From Lachnospiraceae bacterium JC7 (lineage in GTDB: Bacteria > Bacillota > Clostridia > Lachnospirales > Lachnospiraceae), in the NCBI GenBank assembly GCA_000513555.1, contig ALYD01000030.1, positions 1 to 41,786 of the forward strand: DNA of 41,786 bases. The letters run 5' to 3'. Position numbers and translations under genes: made by a program. Shown one piece after another: positions 29,484 through 38,611 of this stretch. Each line of letters begins with the position of its first letter. The first letter of the stretch is position 1. The notes below the pieces were generated by a model. It worked only from the letters and a program-made list of their open reading frames with translations. It was not told the origin of the DNA and made no database searches.

Positions 29484-31376
29484 TTATACCACTTTCTTCT
29501 TAAGAACTCCAAGTAAAAATGCTCCGACAACAGTACCTGCAACGAGTGATGCCAGATAGAGAACGGCATTTCCAACTACAGGGAATACGAAGATTCCGCC
29601 ATGAGGTGCCATAAGAGTACATCCGAAGGCTACTGAAAGGGCTCCGGCGATGGCTGAACCTGCGATACATGATGGCAGTACATGGATAGGATCTGAAGCT
29701 GCAAACGGGATAGCACCCTCTGTGATGAATGCGAGACCCATGATGAAGTTTACAGGACCGCTCTCACGCTCTTCCTTGGTGAACTTGTTCTTGAAGAGGA
29801 TAGTTGCAAGGGCGATGGCACATGGTGGAACCATACCGCCGATCATAACTGCTGCCATAACGTCATAGTTGCCTGCTGCGATGGATGCAACACCAAATAC
29901 ATAAGCTGCCTTGTTGAAAGGACCACCCATATCGATAGCCATCATACCTGCTACGATGATTCCGAGAAGTACCTTTGATGTGCCTGACATTCCTGCGAGA
30001 CCGTCATTAAGAGCAGTATTGAGCATACCGATAGGCGGCTCAATGATAAAGTTCATAGCCAGACCGATGATCAGGATACCGAAAAGCGGATAGATAAGAA
30101 CCGGTGCGATCTTCTCAAGTGACTTAGGAAGAGATGCACACATCTTCTTTAGGTAGTTCACAACATATCCTGCCACGAAACCTGCAAGGAGGGCGCCAAG
30201 GAATCCTGACTTTCCATTGGCAGCGATCATACCGCCAACGAAACCTACAGCAAGACCCGGACGGTCAGCGATACTTTCTGAGATGTAACCTGCAAGAACC
30301 GGAAGCATGAAACCAAACGCAACGCCTCCGATACCCTTAAGTGTTGCAGCAAAAGGAGTGATGGAACCGAAGTTGGAACGATCTGCCTCTGCCAGAGAAT
30401 TGAGGTCGATGGAAAGACCATCGATAAGGAATGCAAGAGCGATAAGGATACCTCCGCCAACTACGAACGGGAGCATATGTGAAACACCGTTCATGAGGTG
30501 AACATAGATCTTATGTCCTGCGTTTCCGCCGCTTGTAACCGCTTCCTTACTTACCTTACCCTGTGCCTTGTAAACAGGGGCATCACCCTTCATGGCTCTT
30601 TCGATAAGCTGAGGTGCCTTGCTGATTCCGTCTGAAACAGGAACCTCGATAAGCTTCTTTCCATCGAAACGATCCATAGGAACCTGAGCATCTGCTGCAA
30701 CGATAATGCAGTCAGCTTCAGCGATCTCCTGTTCGGTAAGGACATTGTCAGCACCTGCTGAACCTCTGGTCTCAACCTTTATGAAGCAGCCTGCTGCCTT
30801 CGCAGCTTTCTCGATTCCCTCTGCTGCCATAAATGTATGAGCGATACCTGTCGGACATGATGTGACCGCAAGGATCTTCTTCTGAGCGGCAGCTGCTGTG
30901 CCCTCTTCCTTCTCTGCATCCTTTGCATCTGCTTCATCGATGATCTTCAGGAACTCATCTTCATCCTTGGCATTTCTGAGCGCCATAACGAAGTCCTCGT
31001 CCATAAGAAGTCTGGAAAGCTTTGAAAGAACTGTCAGGTGAACATTGTCCTTTGTCTCAGGTGCCGCGATAAGGAACAAAAGATGTACAGGCTCGTCGTC
31101 CAATGCTTCATAATCAACTCCATCAGGAATGACCATAGCAGCGAGACCTGCTGACTTAACTGATTCTCCCTTTCCGTGTGGAATGGCAAGTCCGTCACCG
31201 ATTCCGGTGGTTGACTCCTCTTCTCTTGCAAAAACCTTCTTCTTGTAAGCTTCAGGATCGATGATGTTTCCGCTCTTAACCATGAGCTCAACTGCCTGCT
31301 CGATGGTCTCCTGTTTGCTTCCCGGTGCAGCTTTAAGATTAATGCTGCGCTTGTCAAGTAAATCTGTAATCCTCAT
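29484..31376 (-). CDS. fruA: PTS fructose-specific enzyme IIABC
   Basis: A 630-residue fused phosphotransferase permease. Domain order is IIA (1-150, phosphorylation His67 in AIPHGKGESV), a Glu/Ala linker, IIB (about 166-265, phosphocysteine Cys174 in VTSCPTGIAHTF) and the membrane IIC (about 290-625, about nine helices, including MLPFVVGGGILIALAFLIDG and GFVGGMIAANGKSGFLGALLAGFVAGY). It imports fructose as fructose-1-phosphate. AAAGGGG precedes the ATG. It sits 28 bases after fruK and nine before fruR. Confidence 0.95.
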   Translation of the reverse strand: MRITDLLDKRSINLKAAPGSKQETIEQAVELMVKSGNIIDPEAYKKKVFAREEESTTGIGDGLAIPHGKGESVKSAGLAAMVIPDGVDYEALDDEPVHLLFLIAAPETKDNVHLTVLSKLSRLLMDEDFVMALRNAKDEDEFLKIIDEADAKDAEKEEGTAAAAQKKILAVTSCPTGIAHTFMAAEGIEKAAKAAGCFIKVETRGSAGADNVLTEQEIAEADCIIVAADAQVPMDRFDGKKLIEVPVSDGISKAPQLIERAMKGDAPVYKAQGKVSKEAVTSGGNAGHKIYVHLMNGVSHMLPFVVGGGILIALAFLIDGLSIDLNSLAEADRSNFGSITPFAATLKGIGGVAFGFMLPVLAGYISESIADRPGLAVGFVGGMIAANGKSGFLGALLAGFVAGYVVNYLKKMCASLPKSLEKIAPVLIYPLFGILIIGLAMNFIIEPPIGMLNTALNDGLAGMSGTSKVLLGIIVAGMMAIDMGGPFNKAAYVFGVASIAAGNYDVMAAVMIGGMVPPCAIALATILFKNKFTKEERESGPVNFIMGLAFITEGAIPFAASDPIHVLPSCIAGSAIAGALSVAFGCTLMAPHGGIFVFPVVGNAVLYLASLVAGTVVGAFLLGVLKKKVV

Positions 31377-31404
31377 AGTTTTCCCCTTTTATTAAAAATA
31401 AATT

Positions 31405-32310
31405 TTAACCCAGTTCGTTATACACCTTCATCACTTCTTCCTTAGTTGCCAGAAGCTCTGAAAATGCGCTTGCACTTCCTGCAGAAATACCCATTCTGAA
31501 GGCGTGCTCGTAATCCTTCTTTTCCTCATAACCGGCGATGAAACCGGCCACCATGGAGTCTCCGGCACCAACTGCATTAACAAGTTTTCCCTTTGCAGCT
31601 TCGTGCATGTGAACTTCACCGTTCTCATCCAGAAGAACCGCGCCCTCTCCGGCCATGGAAACAAGTACATTTACCGCACCCTGCTCCTGCAGTTTCCTTG
31701 CATAAGGCACCACCGATTCTCTGGTCTTCAGTTCTACTCCGAAGATCTCTCCAAGCTCATGATTGTTTGGTTTAATCAGGAACGGATGGAACGGAAGTAC
31801 GTTCATGAGCAGATTTCTGGTGGCATCTACTACAAATCGTATCCCTCTGCCCTGAAGCTTTTCCATGATGTCGTGGTAAATGGTAGAAGGCATGCTTTCG
31901 GGAATGCTTCCCGCCAGCACCAGCGTGTCACCTTCCTTCATAGAATGGAGCTGATCCATCAGCTTCTTCTGTGAAGTTTCATCGATGACCGGTCCCATAC
32001 CGTTTATTTCAGTTCCATCATAATCCTTCAGTTTTACATTAATTCTGGAGAAGCCGTTGTCTATCCTGATGAAATCATTTCTGAGCTTCATTTCCTCAAG
32101 CCTTCTGATGATCTCATCCCCCGTAAATCCTGCCACAAAACCAAGTGCTGTATTTTCATGTCCGAGATTAGTCAAAACCGTGGAAACATTGATTCCCTTT
32201 CCACCCGGAAGCATCTGCTCCTGTGTGGTACGATTGGTCATACCCATGTCAAAAGACTTCATGGAAACGATATAATCAAGGGAAGGATTGAAAGTTACTG
32301 TATAGATCAT
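31405..32310 (-). CDS. fruK: 1-phosphofructokinase
   Basis: A 301-residue PfkB-family kinase converting fructose-1-phosphate to fructose-1,6-bisphosphate. Seen: TVTFNPSLDYIV, the substrate-binding MLPGGKGINVSTVLTNLG, LVLAGSIPESMP, PFLIKPNNHELGEIFG and the ATP/anion-hole motif NAVGAGDSMVAGFIAG with the catalytic Asp. AAGGAGG lies before the ATG. First gene of the operon, downstream of a promoter overlapped by direct repeats. Confidence 0.94.
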   Translation of the reverse strand: MIYTVTFNPSLDYIVSMKSFDMGMTNRTTQEQMLPGGKGINVSTVLTNLGHENTALGFVAGFTGDEIIRRLEEMKLRNDFIRIDNGFSRINVKLKDYDGTEINGMGPVIDETSQKKLMDQLHSMKEGDTLVLAGSIPESMPSTIYHDIMEKLQGRGIRFVVDATRNLLMNVLPFHPFLIKPNNHELGEIFGVELKTRESVVPYARKLQEQGAVNVLVSMAGEGAVLLDENGEVHMHEAAKGKLVNAVGAGDSMVAGFIAGYEEKKDYEHAFRMGISAGSASAFSELLATKEEVMKVYNELG

Positions 32311-32333
32311 TGCCGACCTCCTTATCTATACCA

Positions 32334-32364
32334 TCATAATACGTTCATAATCGGTCATAATCAA
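32334..32364 (-). promoter_or_regulatory. fru promoter overlapped by three TTATGA repeats
   Basis: Minus-strand TTGATT (32359-32364), 17-base spacer, TATTAT (32336-32341). TTATGA (TCATAA on the plus strand) occurs at 32334-32339, 32345-32350 and 32355-32360, one helical turn apart and covering the promoter. Tandem direct repeats of this kind are typical operators for DeoR-family repressors, so FruR binding is the likely explanation. Confidence 0.65.
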
Positions 32365-32552
32365 TCGCTTTTGTTCACAATATTTACACATATATTTGTG
32401 CATAATGCTTACATGCTTTTTGATTAATACATCATTTTGCACCCGATTGCATATACGTTAATTAAATATCAGCCATATACTTCCAAATTAAATCAAAATT
32501 CACAACAAATTAATGCTTATACATTTTCTCTGTACAGATACCTATTTCGACA

Positions 32553-32583
32553 TAAAAAAAGGACGGGATAACCCGTCCTTTAA
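32553..32583 (-). terminator. Terminator of the C11 peptidase gene
   Basis: Ten pairs AAAGGACGGG / CCCGTCCTTT with a four-base loop, followed on the minus strand by TTTTTTT. About 40 bases after the stop codon. Confidence 0.9.
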
Positions 32584-32623
32584 CTTTAATAAAGCATTAC
32601 TCTTCCGATTTCATCCTCTCCTT

Positions 32624-34777
32624 TTACCACGCAACTGATTTCGTGTTGTTCTCTTCCTCTGTTTCGACAGGAGCTTCAAACACTGCCTTTCTTCCGTCCC
32701 ATGTGAAGTTTACAAATTCGGTCGTGTAGGTTCTGTCCAGCATGTCAGACATGGAGTAGCGCATTCTGTACTTTCCTGCAGGAAGTGTCGTATCCTTAAC
32801 ATCAAGGCTCAGATCTACCGTCATCGGATCGGCATATCTCATGTCACCTATCTTCTTCAGATAATTACTGTATACTGGAGTACATATTTCCATTTGCAAA
32901 CCTGAAATATCAGTCATGGAATAAGTATTCCTGTCTGAAAGACCGGTTGAAGAGTCATAACCATCCCAAAGTCCTGCCAGCTGATACTGTACTATATGTT
33001 CTCCCTCTGTTTCGGCTTCAGTTTCCTCCTGAATCTGATTTGACAGACCTTCAGGGTAATCTGCCAGGATCCTGAGCTTCATTATCTTTTCAGTATTGAT
33101 CTCAGGGAGCCTTACTGATGCCTGCATGAGAACCGTATTCCCCTGAATATCCTTGGTGGTCACATGAAGGAATCTGTCACCTATAGCCGGCCATTTACCT
33201 GTGAAATCAGCAGAATATGTAAGAGTGTTGTCGCTATAATCCAAAAGCTTCAGATCTTCGCATTGTCCGAGATCATGCCACTCCTGATATTTTTCATCAA
33301 ACTTCTGGATCTCGTAACATATGGATCCGCCGCTTTCAACGCCGGAATAAATATGAATGTACTGCTGGCTGTTATCTTCGGAATTTTCAGTTTCAAATTT
33401 TACAGTATATAATTCCGGCATAAGCTGCGGTATCTCTCCGGCAACTTCACAAGCCCATTCCGGAGCATCCCATTTCAGACTTACTGCATCCAGGAAAGCA
33501 AGCTGCCATGGATTCTTACAGGTTCTGGCAAAACGATCCAGCTTTTCTGTAGTTCCGTTGTAGGTAATAAATGCAGATAAACCGTGAGAATATGGGTGGT
33601 AGGAACCACGGACAGAGGTGACTACCGCTTCATCAACTGCATTCTCCAGCTTAAGCACTGTTTCCTTTGATATGCCGCCGTTTCTTCCTCTTCGTGCCAG
33701 ATCATAAAGATCCCACATATCATGCTCCTGATATCTGTCGGTATTACTTACCGCGTTAAGATATTTTCCGAAAGCGATGGGGTCAGGGATCAGCGCGATA
33801 GCTTCTGCCATGTAAGCCTCAAAAGCTTCTGCTACAGGAGCTATCTTACTCAGATTTATGGTAGAGAATGTAAGACCTTTCAGGCTACCGTCATCCGCCA
33901 TTTCTGCGTACATGATCTGAGTCGCATTACAGATGTTGGAACCGAGACGCGCAGCTCCGCACTCCGGTTCTTCATAGAGCGACTGGAGCCACTCTGCATA
34001 GTTGCTGCCGAGTCCCGGAAGCACTTCTTCTGATGCGATCAGATAATCTGCATAAGGCTGAATTGCCTGCGCCGTCTCAAGTGAAGCCATAAGGCAGGCA
34101 TCCGTCATGACTAGATCAAAATGAACGCCTGAATCCTTTAATGCTCTTTCAAGTCCTTCCAGACCCATTATCGCATTGTCATGTAATTCATCAACTATCA
34201 GACCTTTCGAGCTTCCTCCACCATGATCCCAGATGATGAGAAGATGCTTTCTGGCAGGGAAATTCTCATTACTCCAGATGATAAAGTCAGACAAAGTGGT
34301 GTACTTGGCCATGGAGGCATTTTCCAGTTCGTCTTCAAGTATGAACCCATCTTCACCATAGCTCCAGCGCTGTATTTTGTCTGTGGCGATGTCTATTCCG
34401 ATGCGTTCCTTTGTGTCCCATTTCTTTGTACCGCCTGTCTGGATCAGAACATTGACTCTATCGTCCGGAATGGTTTTTTTGATCATTTCGAGATTGTTGG
34501 AGGCCATTCCTCCATCAGACTCCAGATCAGTTCCACAGAGATAGATCATTACGTCCCACTCAGCCGGCACCTTGGGCAGTTCATTAGGCGATGCCTTTTT
34601 CTCAGCAGAGACTTTCGGCTTCTTCACTTCTGTTACTTCTGCAACTTCCGCCTTTGTTTCTTCCGTCTGTGTCGTTTCTTTCTTTTTCTCATTATTTGCA
34701 TACGCAAAAAACAGTGAGATACTGCTTATGACACACAGTATAAGAATGAGACATAAGACTTTTGGAAATTTTTTCAT
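32624..34777 (-). CDS. Clostripain-related (C11) secreted or membrane-anchored peptidase
   Basis: A 717-residue exported cysteine peptidase. Residues 1-28 are a signal peptide or N-terminal anchor; a Glu/Lys/Thr-rich linker follows to about 70. The C11 domain contains EWDVMIYLCGTDLESDGGMAS, the catalytic His185 in IIWDHGGGS and Cys228 in VMTDACLMASLE. From about 480 onward there are beta-rich segments of unknown role (KFETENSEDN ... TYTTEFVNFTWDG). C11 enzymes cleave after Arg or Lys and often self-activate. AAAGGAG precedes the ATG. Monocistronic. Confidence 0.88.
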   Translation of the reverse strand: MKKFPKVLCLILILCVISSISLFFAYANNEKKKETTQTEETKAEVAEVTEVKKPKVSAEKKASPNELPKVPAEWDVMIYLCGTDLESDGGMASNNLEMIKKTIPDDRVNVLIQTGGTKKWDTKERIGIDIATDKIQRWSYGEDGFILEDELENASMAKYTTLSDFIIWSNENFPARKHLLIIWDHGGGSSKGLIVDELHDNAIMGLEGLERALKDSGVHFDLVMTDACLMASLETAQAIQPYADYLIASEEVLPGLGSNYAEWLQSLYEEPECGAARLGSNICNATQIMYAEMADDGSLKGLTFSTINLSKIAPVAEAFEAYMAEAIALIPDPIAFGKYLNAVSNTDRYQEHDMWDLYDLARRGRNGGISKETVLKLENAVDEAVVTSVRGSYHPYSHGLSAFITYNGTTEKLDRFARTCKNPWQLAFLDAVSLKWDAPEWACEVAGEIPQLMPELYTVKFETENSEDNSQQYIHIYSGVESGGSICYEIQKFDEKYQEWHDLGQCEDLKLLDYSDNTLTYSADFTGKWPAIGDRFLHVTTKDIQGNTVLMQASVRLPEINTEKIMKLRILADYPEGLSNQIQEETEAETEGEHIVQYQLAGLWDGYDSSTGLSDRNTYSMTDISGLQMEICTPVYSNYLKKIGDMRYADPMTVDLSLDVKDTTLPAGKYRMRYSMSDMLDRTYTTEFVNFTWDGRKAVFEAPVETEEENNTKSVAW

Positions 34778-34891
34778 TTACGCTCCTTTCCTGTGAAATA
34801 TCAAGATTTTCCCGACCTAATGGACAAAACTAATAAGGAGTGAATGTGGAAATTTCTATTTATACAGCCAATATCCCTCTTTCGTTTACGT

Positions 34892-34910
34892 CCGATACTA
34901 AGCCTATCGG
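34892..34910. promoter_or_regulatory. Short palindrome upstream of the C11 peptidase gene
   Basis: CCGATA / TATCGG separated by seven bases, about 120 bases upstream of the peptidase start. Possible operator; no supporting promoter recognised. Confidence 0.25.
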
Positions 34911-35017
34911 CAGGAACAGAAGCAGATATTAATTAATTTTACACTATCGGAATATTTTTTCTTCAATCACTGTATCTATTAAAATGTTTTCTATAATCCG
35001 ATTTTCAAATCCCGGAT

Positions 35018-35048
35018 AAAAAAATCAGAGGATATAAAATCCTCTGAT
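35018..35048 (-). terminator. Terminator of the FUSC gene
   Basis: Ten pairs ATCAGAGGAT / ATCCTCTGAT with a five-base loop; on the minus strand followed by TTTTTTT. It begins nine bases after the stop codon. Confidence 0.9.
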
Positions 35049-35056
35049 CATAACTT

Positions 35057-35824
35057 TTAATATGTATGTCTCTGAATGTACTTGGCCTTTCGTTCCTCTC
35101 TCTTGGCTGCTCTGCCCTTTTCATCAAGCTGTGGCAATGAACCGGACTTGTTTGCATAACGCCATGCCTTGAAACTTTCGGTCAGTGCTTCAAAAAATGT
35201 CAGTAATTCAACACCCTTTTCTCTGTCTATCATAGTAGGACGCATCATGGTGAGTGCGAGACTGATAAGAACACCCACTCCTGTGTCAATGATCCTGGCG
35301 ATAGTGTATGATACATATCCTGCCTCAGGCTGAGTGAACAATACTACGAAATATACTACTGTACCCGGCTGGATGGCATTGTTCGCACCGAGTATAAAAT
35401 TGATATACATTACGAAGAAAAGTCCCAGACAGAGATATAGTTCCTTCGGAACACCGAGCGGATCATACAGATACAGCCAGTATGAAGGGATAACTACCAG
35501 ACCTCCTATAAAGGTGCCTACGAATCTGTTAAATCCGTTATGAAAACCTTCCTGAAACTGGCTTCCGGTACCGTATACCGCACCTATAAGTGCGAAGCAG
35601 GGATTACGATCACTCAGAAAATATCTGTATATGATCGCAGTCACGAGACAGGCAATTACCGTACGTACTATTCTGTTGCCGAACTTAGGTCTCAGAAAGC
35701 TGTATTTCTTTTCAGTCTTTACTTCAGAAACCCGTTCTGTCTCCACTTTTTTCTCAGCTTCACCTTCCATGGTTACAGCTTCTTCTATTTTGGATGATTC
35801 TCCAAGGGTTGATGCGTCCTTCAT
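35057..35824 (-). CDS. FUSC / aromatic-acid-exporter-like membrane protein
   Basis: A membrane protein of about 255 residues. An N-terminal charged cytosolic stretch (about 45 residues) precedes a half-size FUSC-type membrane domain of about six helices: RIVRTVIACLVTAIIYRYFL, CFALIGAVYGTGSQFQEGF, RFVGTFIGGLVVIPSYWLYL, LCLGLFFVMYINFILG and TIARIIDTGVGVLISLALTMM. The basic tail ends KAKYIQRHTY. Such proteins are proposed exporters of aromatic acids or polyamines; the substrate is unknown. The ATG at 35824 has GGAG nine bases upstream; an ATG five codons earlier (35839) and a TTG further up (35911) are alternatives. Confidence 0.82.
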   Translation of the reverse strand: MKDASTLGESSKIEEAVTMEGEAEKKVETERVSEVKTEKKYSFLRPKFGNRIVRTVIACLVTAIIYRYFLSDRNPCFALIGAVYGTGSQFQEGFHNGFNRFVGTFIGGLVVIPSYWLYLYDPLGVPKELYLCLGLFFVMYINFILGANNAIQPGTVVYFVVLFTQPEAGYVSYTIARIIDTGVGVLISLALTMMRPTMIDREKGVELLTFFEALTESFKAWRYANKSGSLPQLDEKGRAAKREERKAKYIQRHTY

Positions 35825-35903
35825 AGACGTAGTCTCCATTTCTTCACGCTCACGTCTTAATAAATCTATAAAGATTTTAGTCAGATTCTGTTTTTTTTCA
35901 AGT

Positions 35904-35929
35904 ACTTTCAAAAGTATTTAATTGAAAGT
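35904..35929. promoter_or_regulatory. Inverted repeat upstream of the FUSC gene
   Basis: ACTTTCAA (35904-35911) and TTGAAAGT (35922-35929), ten bases apart. Position 80-105 bases before the chosen start suggests an operator, perhaps for a MarR- or TetR-type regulator, which often control efflux genes. Confidence 0.4.
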
Positions 35930-35988
35930 TTTTAAATAGGTACAATTTATATTTCCTACTAAAATACTAGATTTTTTTAAATCTCTAC

Positions 35989-36017
35989 TTGACACATAGG
36001 AAATTATAGTTTATATT
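35989..36017 (+). promoter_or_regulatory. Consensus promoter of an orphan small transcript
   Basis: TTGACA (35989-35994), 17-base spacer, TATATT (36012-36017) on the plus strand. No protein gene follows on this strand; the next element is a terminator at 36138. Confidence 0.75.
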
Positions 36018-36023
36018 GTATAC

Positions 36024-36180
36024 ATCAGTTAGTTAAGACTAATTGATACGTACTCCGTAGTACACGTCCTCCTGACCATAAGCGTGTATCTATGGAAATC
36101 TCCTGAAATAATAGACTCAACAAAACTTAGTGTTCACAAAAGTACCTGCCGGGCAAAACCGCGCAGGTACTTTTGTTTCT
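36024..36180 (+). ncRNA. Candidate orphan small RNA with anti-Shine-Dalgarno loop
   Basis: About 155 bases from a near-consensus promoter to a strong terminator with no credible reading frame. Hairpin 1: CAGTTAGT/ACTAATTG (36026-36045, one G-U pair that supports the plus strand). Hairpin 2: GTACT/AGTAC (36050-36063). Hairpin 3: ACACG/CGTGT (36062-36087), whose loop contains CCTCCT (36068-36073), an exact complement of AGGAGG; hairpins 2 and 3 overlap by two bases and may alternate. Then comes an AU-rich linker and the terminator. I infer a trans-acting regulator of translation initiation. Confidence 0.55.
36138..36180. terminator. Terminator of the orphan small RNA
   Basis: Twelve perfect pairs AAAAGTACCTGC / GCAGGTACTTTT, loop with a further CGG/CCG, then GTTTCT. 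Being symmetric it can also end the convergent DUF554 gene (stop at 36205). Confidence 0.85.
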
Positions 36181-36204
36181 GCATATTTTTTACGGGATCA
36201 TGAA

Positions 36205-36930
36205 TCATGAAACCAGCGGAAGGATATATGTTGTCCATACATGGCTTATGGGCATGGCGATGATCATAGCCGGTATCATATCCGCAACAGGAAAATCCTT
36301 TACTCTTATCATTCTGAAACCTGTTGCTATAAGGAGCACTCCCCCGCAGGCCTTGAAATCATTTATCATTGATGGACTGCAGTAGGGGTAGATTACATTG
36401 GCAAAAACAAAGAGCAGCATAAAAATTACGAACTGCGGAATGGCGATAAAACTTGTCACCAGCCCGAGACTGCATGCAAATATAAGAGCCGTCGCTATAT
36501 CCAATATCGATTTTGCCAGCAGTATGCTGTGCTCTCCTGTCATTCCCGAAACTATACTTCCGTATATACCTGTTCCGCTCGCACAGAAAAGAACGATAGC
36601 CGTTACAAGCTGCTTCTTATACTCCTCATCATTTCCTGACTTTCCCTTATAGATCTTTGAGATAGCCTTTCCCATCAGAAGCCCTCCGGCCGTGATCTTA
36701 TCTCCTAGATGTATCGTAAGACCGATGGCTGTACCGAGTATAACAGAAAGCATGACCGCCGGCATGTTTGACATAAGAACGATGGAACTTATTCCCATAG
36801 CCATGGCACAGGCTCCGAAAACAGTATTCATACTCTCGATCACCCTTGATGAAAGCTTCGAACCGACAACATTACCGATTATTCCTCCGATCACTACTGA
36901 TGCTGCATTGACAATGATTCCGATTGGCAT
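36205..36930 (-). CDS. DUF554 family membrane protein
   Basis: A 241-residue, seven-helix membrane protein of the DUF554 (YdfK-like) family. It starts MPIGIIVNAASVVIGGIIGNVVGSKL and contains the conserved FGACAMAMGI, VILGTAIGL, LFCASGTGIYGSIVSGMTGEHSILLAKSILD and a C-terminal PAMIIAMPISH. Function unknown; a transport role is assumed. AAGGAGG lies before the ATG at 36930; a start six codons earlier has no site. Confidence 0.88.
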   Translation of the reverse strand: MPIGIIVNAASVVIGGIIGNVVGSKLSSRVIESMNTVFGACAMAMGISSIVLMSNMPAVMLSVILGTAIGLTIHLGDKITAGGLLMGKAISKIYKGKSGNDEEYKKQLVTAIVLFCASGTGIYGSIVSGMTGEHSILLAKSILDIATALIFACSLGLVTSFIAIPQFVIFMLLFVFANVIYPYCSPSMINDFKACGGVLLIATGFRMIRVKDFPVADMIPAMIIAMPISHVWTTYILPLVS

Positions 36931-37177
36931 AGATCCTCCTTGATTCACACGTTTTTTAATGGTTTACGGTTTAAACCCCGGCTGATATCGAACTATTCCA
37001 TTCAACTATTTTACTGTAACGTTCCCCCCCGACACTGCAAAAAAACAGTGCGCACGCATACGGATGATCATATACTCCAATGCGCCGCACCTTGCAATCA
37101 TAACACGTTATGTCTTAAAATTCTATTATTTACTCCGGGTTTTCAATGAAATAAAGTTATGTTTCCATTAGAAAAAG

Positions 37178-38485
37178 TTATTTATTCATAGGCTTCAGAA
37201 TGCAGACAAAGGAAATGACTCCATCCTTCCAATAGGCGCCAATGCTTCCCTTATACTGCTTCACTATACTTTCTGCAATCGAAAGTCCTATGCCATAGCC
37301 CCCTCTGTCTGTATTATGGGACTTATCTTCACGATAAAATCTTTCAAAAAACCTCTTGTAGTCTATATTGGCTCCATCCTTGAAGTCATTGGCAACCACC
37401 AGCTGTACTGCCTTTCCCTTTTGAGAAAGTGAGACTGTTATAGTCCCCTTATCATCACAGTATTTTATCGCATTATCAACAAGAAGCGAGGTGAGCTGCC
37501 GTAATGAGCCGTCCGATGCTGTCAGTTTTACATCCTCCTTTATCTTCTCCACCAGCTTTTTTTCATCAGTTTCTGCGATCGCCACAAAAGTCTGAACCGT
37601 TTCTCTCACAGATTTCGTCACGTCACATTCCGAAGTTACAACAGAATTTTCATTCTCATCAGCTCTTGCTATCATGACGAGATTCTTGATGAGACCGTTA
37701 AGTCTGTCCACCTGTCTCATGGTGGAGCTGGTCCACTCACTCTCTCCTCCGAGCATTTCCATCATTTCTGTGTTGGCCCTTATCACAGCCAAAGGAGTTT
37801 TCAGCTCATGACTTGCATTGGTTATGAACCTCTTTTGGAGCTCCATGTTTCGAACCTCCGATGCTATAGCCCACTTTGAAAAAATGCCGGTGATTATGGC
37901 CGCAATTATTATCCCCACAAGAATCAGGCTCATGGCAAGATACAGGATCCTCGAGCTGCCAAGTATCATATCCGAACTATCCAGATATACAACTATGACC
38001 CCACCGGTGGAAAGATCTGCAACTGTATAATAATAATCTCCGTATCTTCCGAAGCTGACAGGTTCTTCCAATGCCTTCATCCCGTAGATCTCTGCTTCCG
38101 CGGGAGTCACGGCCGCGATATGATTGGTTATTACTTTCGAAATTCTGTAATCCCCATCGTAGATAATGGCAAAATATCTGGTGGTGTAATAAAACTCCGG
38201 ATTAGAGGTATTTTCATAGGTCTCAACATTGAATATCTCATTCAGAAACCTGATGACATCATAGTCCGAATGTTTCTCCCTGTCCCTTTCGGCATTTGTC
38301 TCGGCTCCCGGCAGATAACCTCCATTATTAACTATGTATTGCAGCGTGTTTCGGATATTTTTCCTTGCAAGATAATAGTTCGTTCCTGACAGAAGACCCG
38401 CGATCAAAAGCATTGTGATGAATAGCGAGCAGAAGGAAACAAGCACGAATTTCCATCTCAATTTTTTTATTCTGACTTCATTCAT
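37178..38485 (-). CDS. Membrane sensor histidine kinase
   Basis: A 435-residue kinase. TM1 is at about 13-33, an extracellular sensor of about 140 residues follows, then TM2 at about 180-200. The HisKA motif FITNASHELKTPLAVI has phosphorylatable His226. The ATPase domain has the N box LLVDNAIKYCDDKG, then FFERFYRED and GYGIGLSIAESIVKQYKG; it lies in the HATPase_c order. The signal is unknown. The start is the ATG at 38485 with GGAAGG upstream. It follows the response-regulator gene after 126 bases, so the pair is probably one transcript. Confidence 0.92.
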   Translation of the reverse strand: MNEVRIKKLRWKFVLVSFCSLFITMLLIAGLLSGTNYYLARKNIRNTLQYIVNNGGYLPGAETNAERDREKHSDYDVIRFLNEIFNVETYENTSNPEFYYTTRYFAIIYDGDYRISKVITNHIAAVTPAEAEIYGMKALEEPVSFGRYGDYYYTVADLSTGGVIVVYLDSSDMILGSSRILYLAMSLILVGIIIAAIITGIFSKWAIASEVRNMELQKRFITNASHELKTPLAVIRANTEMMEMLGGESEWTSSTMRQVDRLNGLIKNLVMIARADENENSVVTSECDVTKSVRETVQTFVAIAETDEKKLVEKIKEDVKLTASDGSLRQLTSLLVDNAIKYCDDKGTITVSLSQKGKAVQLVVANDFKDGANIDYKRFFERFYREDKSHNTDRGGYGIGLSIAESIVKQYKGSIGAYWKDGVISFVCILKPMNK

Positions 38486-38611
38486 CAAAAACCTTCCTCT
38501 ATCTCCAAGCTGACAATTTTTTCATTACTTTATATTCCCTGACATATAGCCGATACTCCTGCATAACATACACGGTTTTATCGAAGGTAAACTTATTGCA
38601 GAGTTACGCAC

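Noticed and set aside
32365..32385. A CcpA-type cre site upstream of the fru promoter
   Set aside because: AAAGCGATTG has only the centre of the consensus; the outer positions do not fit.
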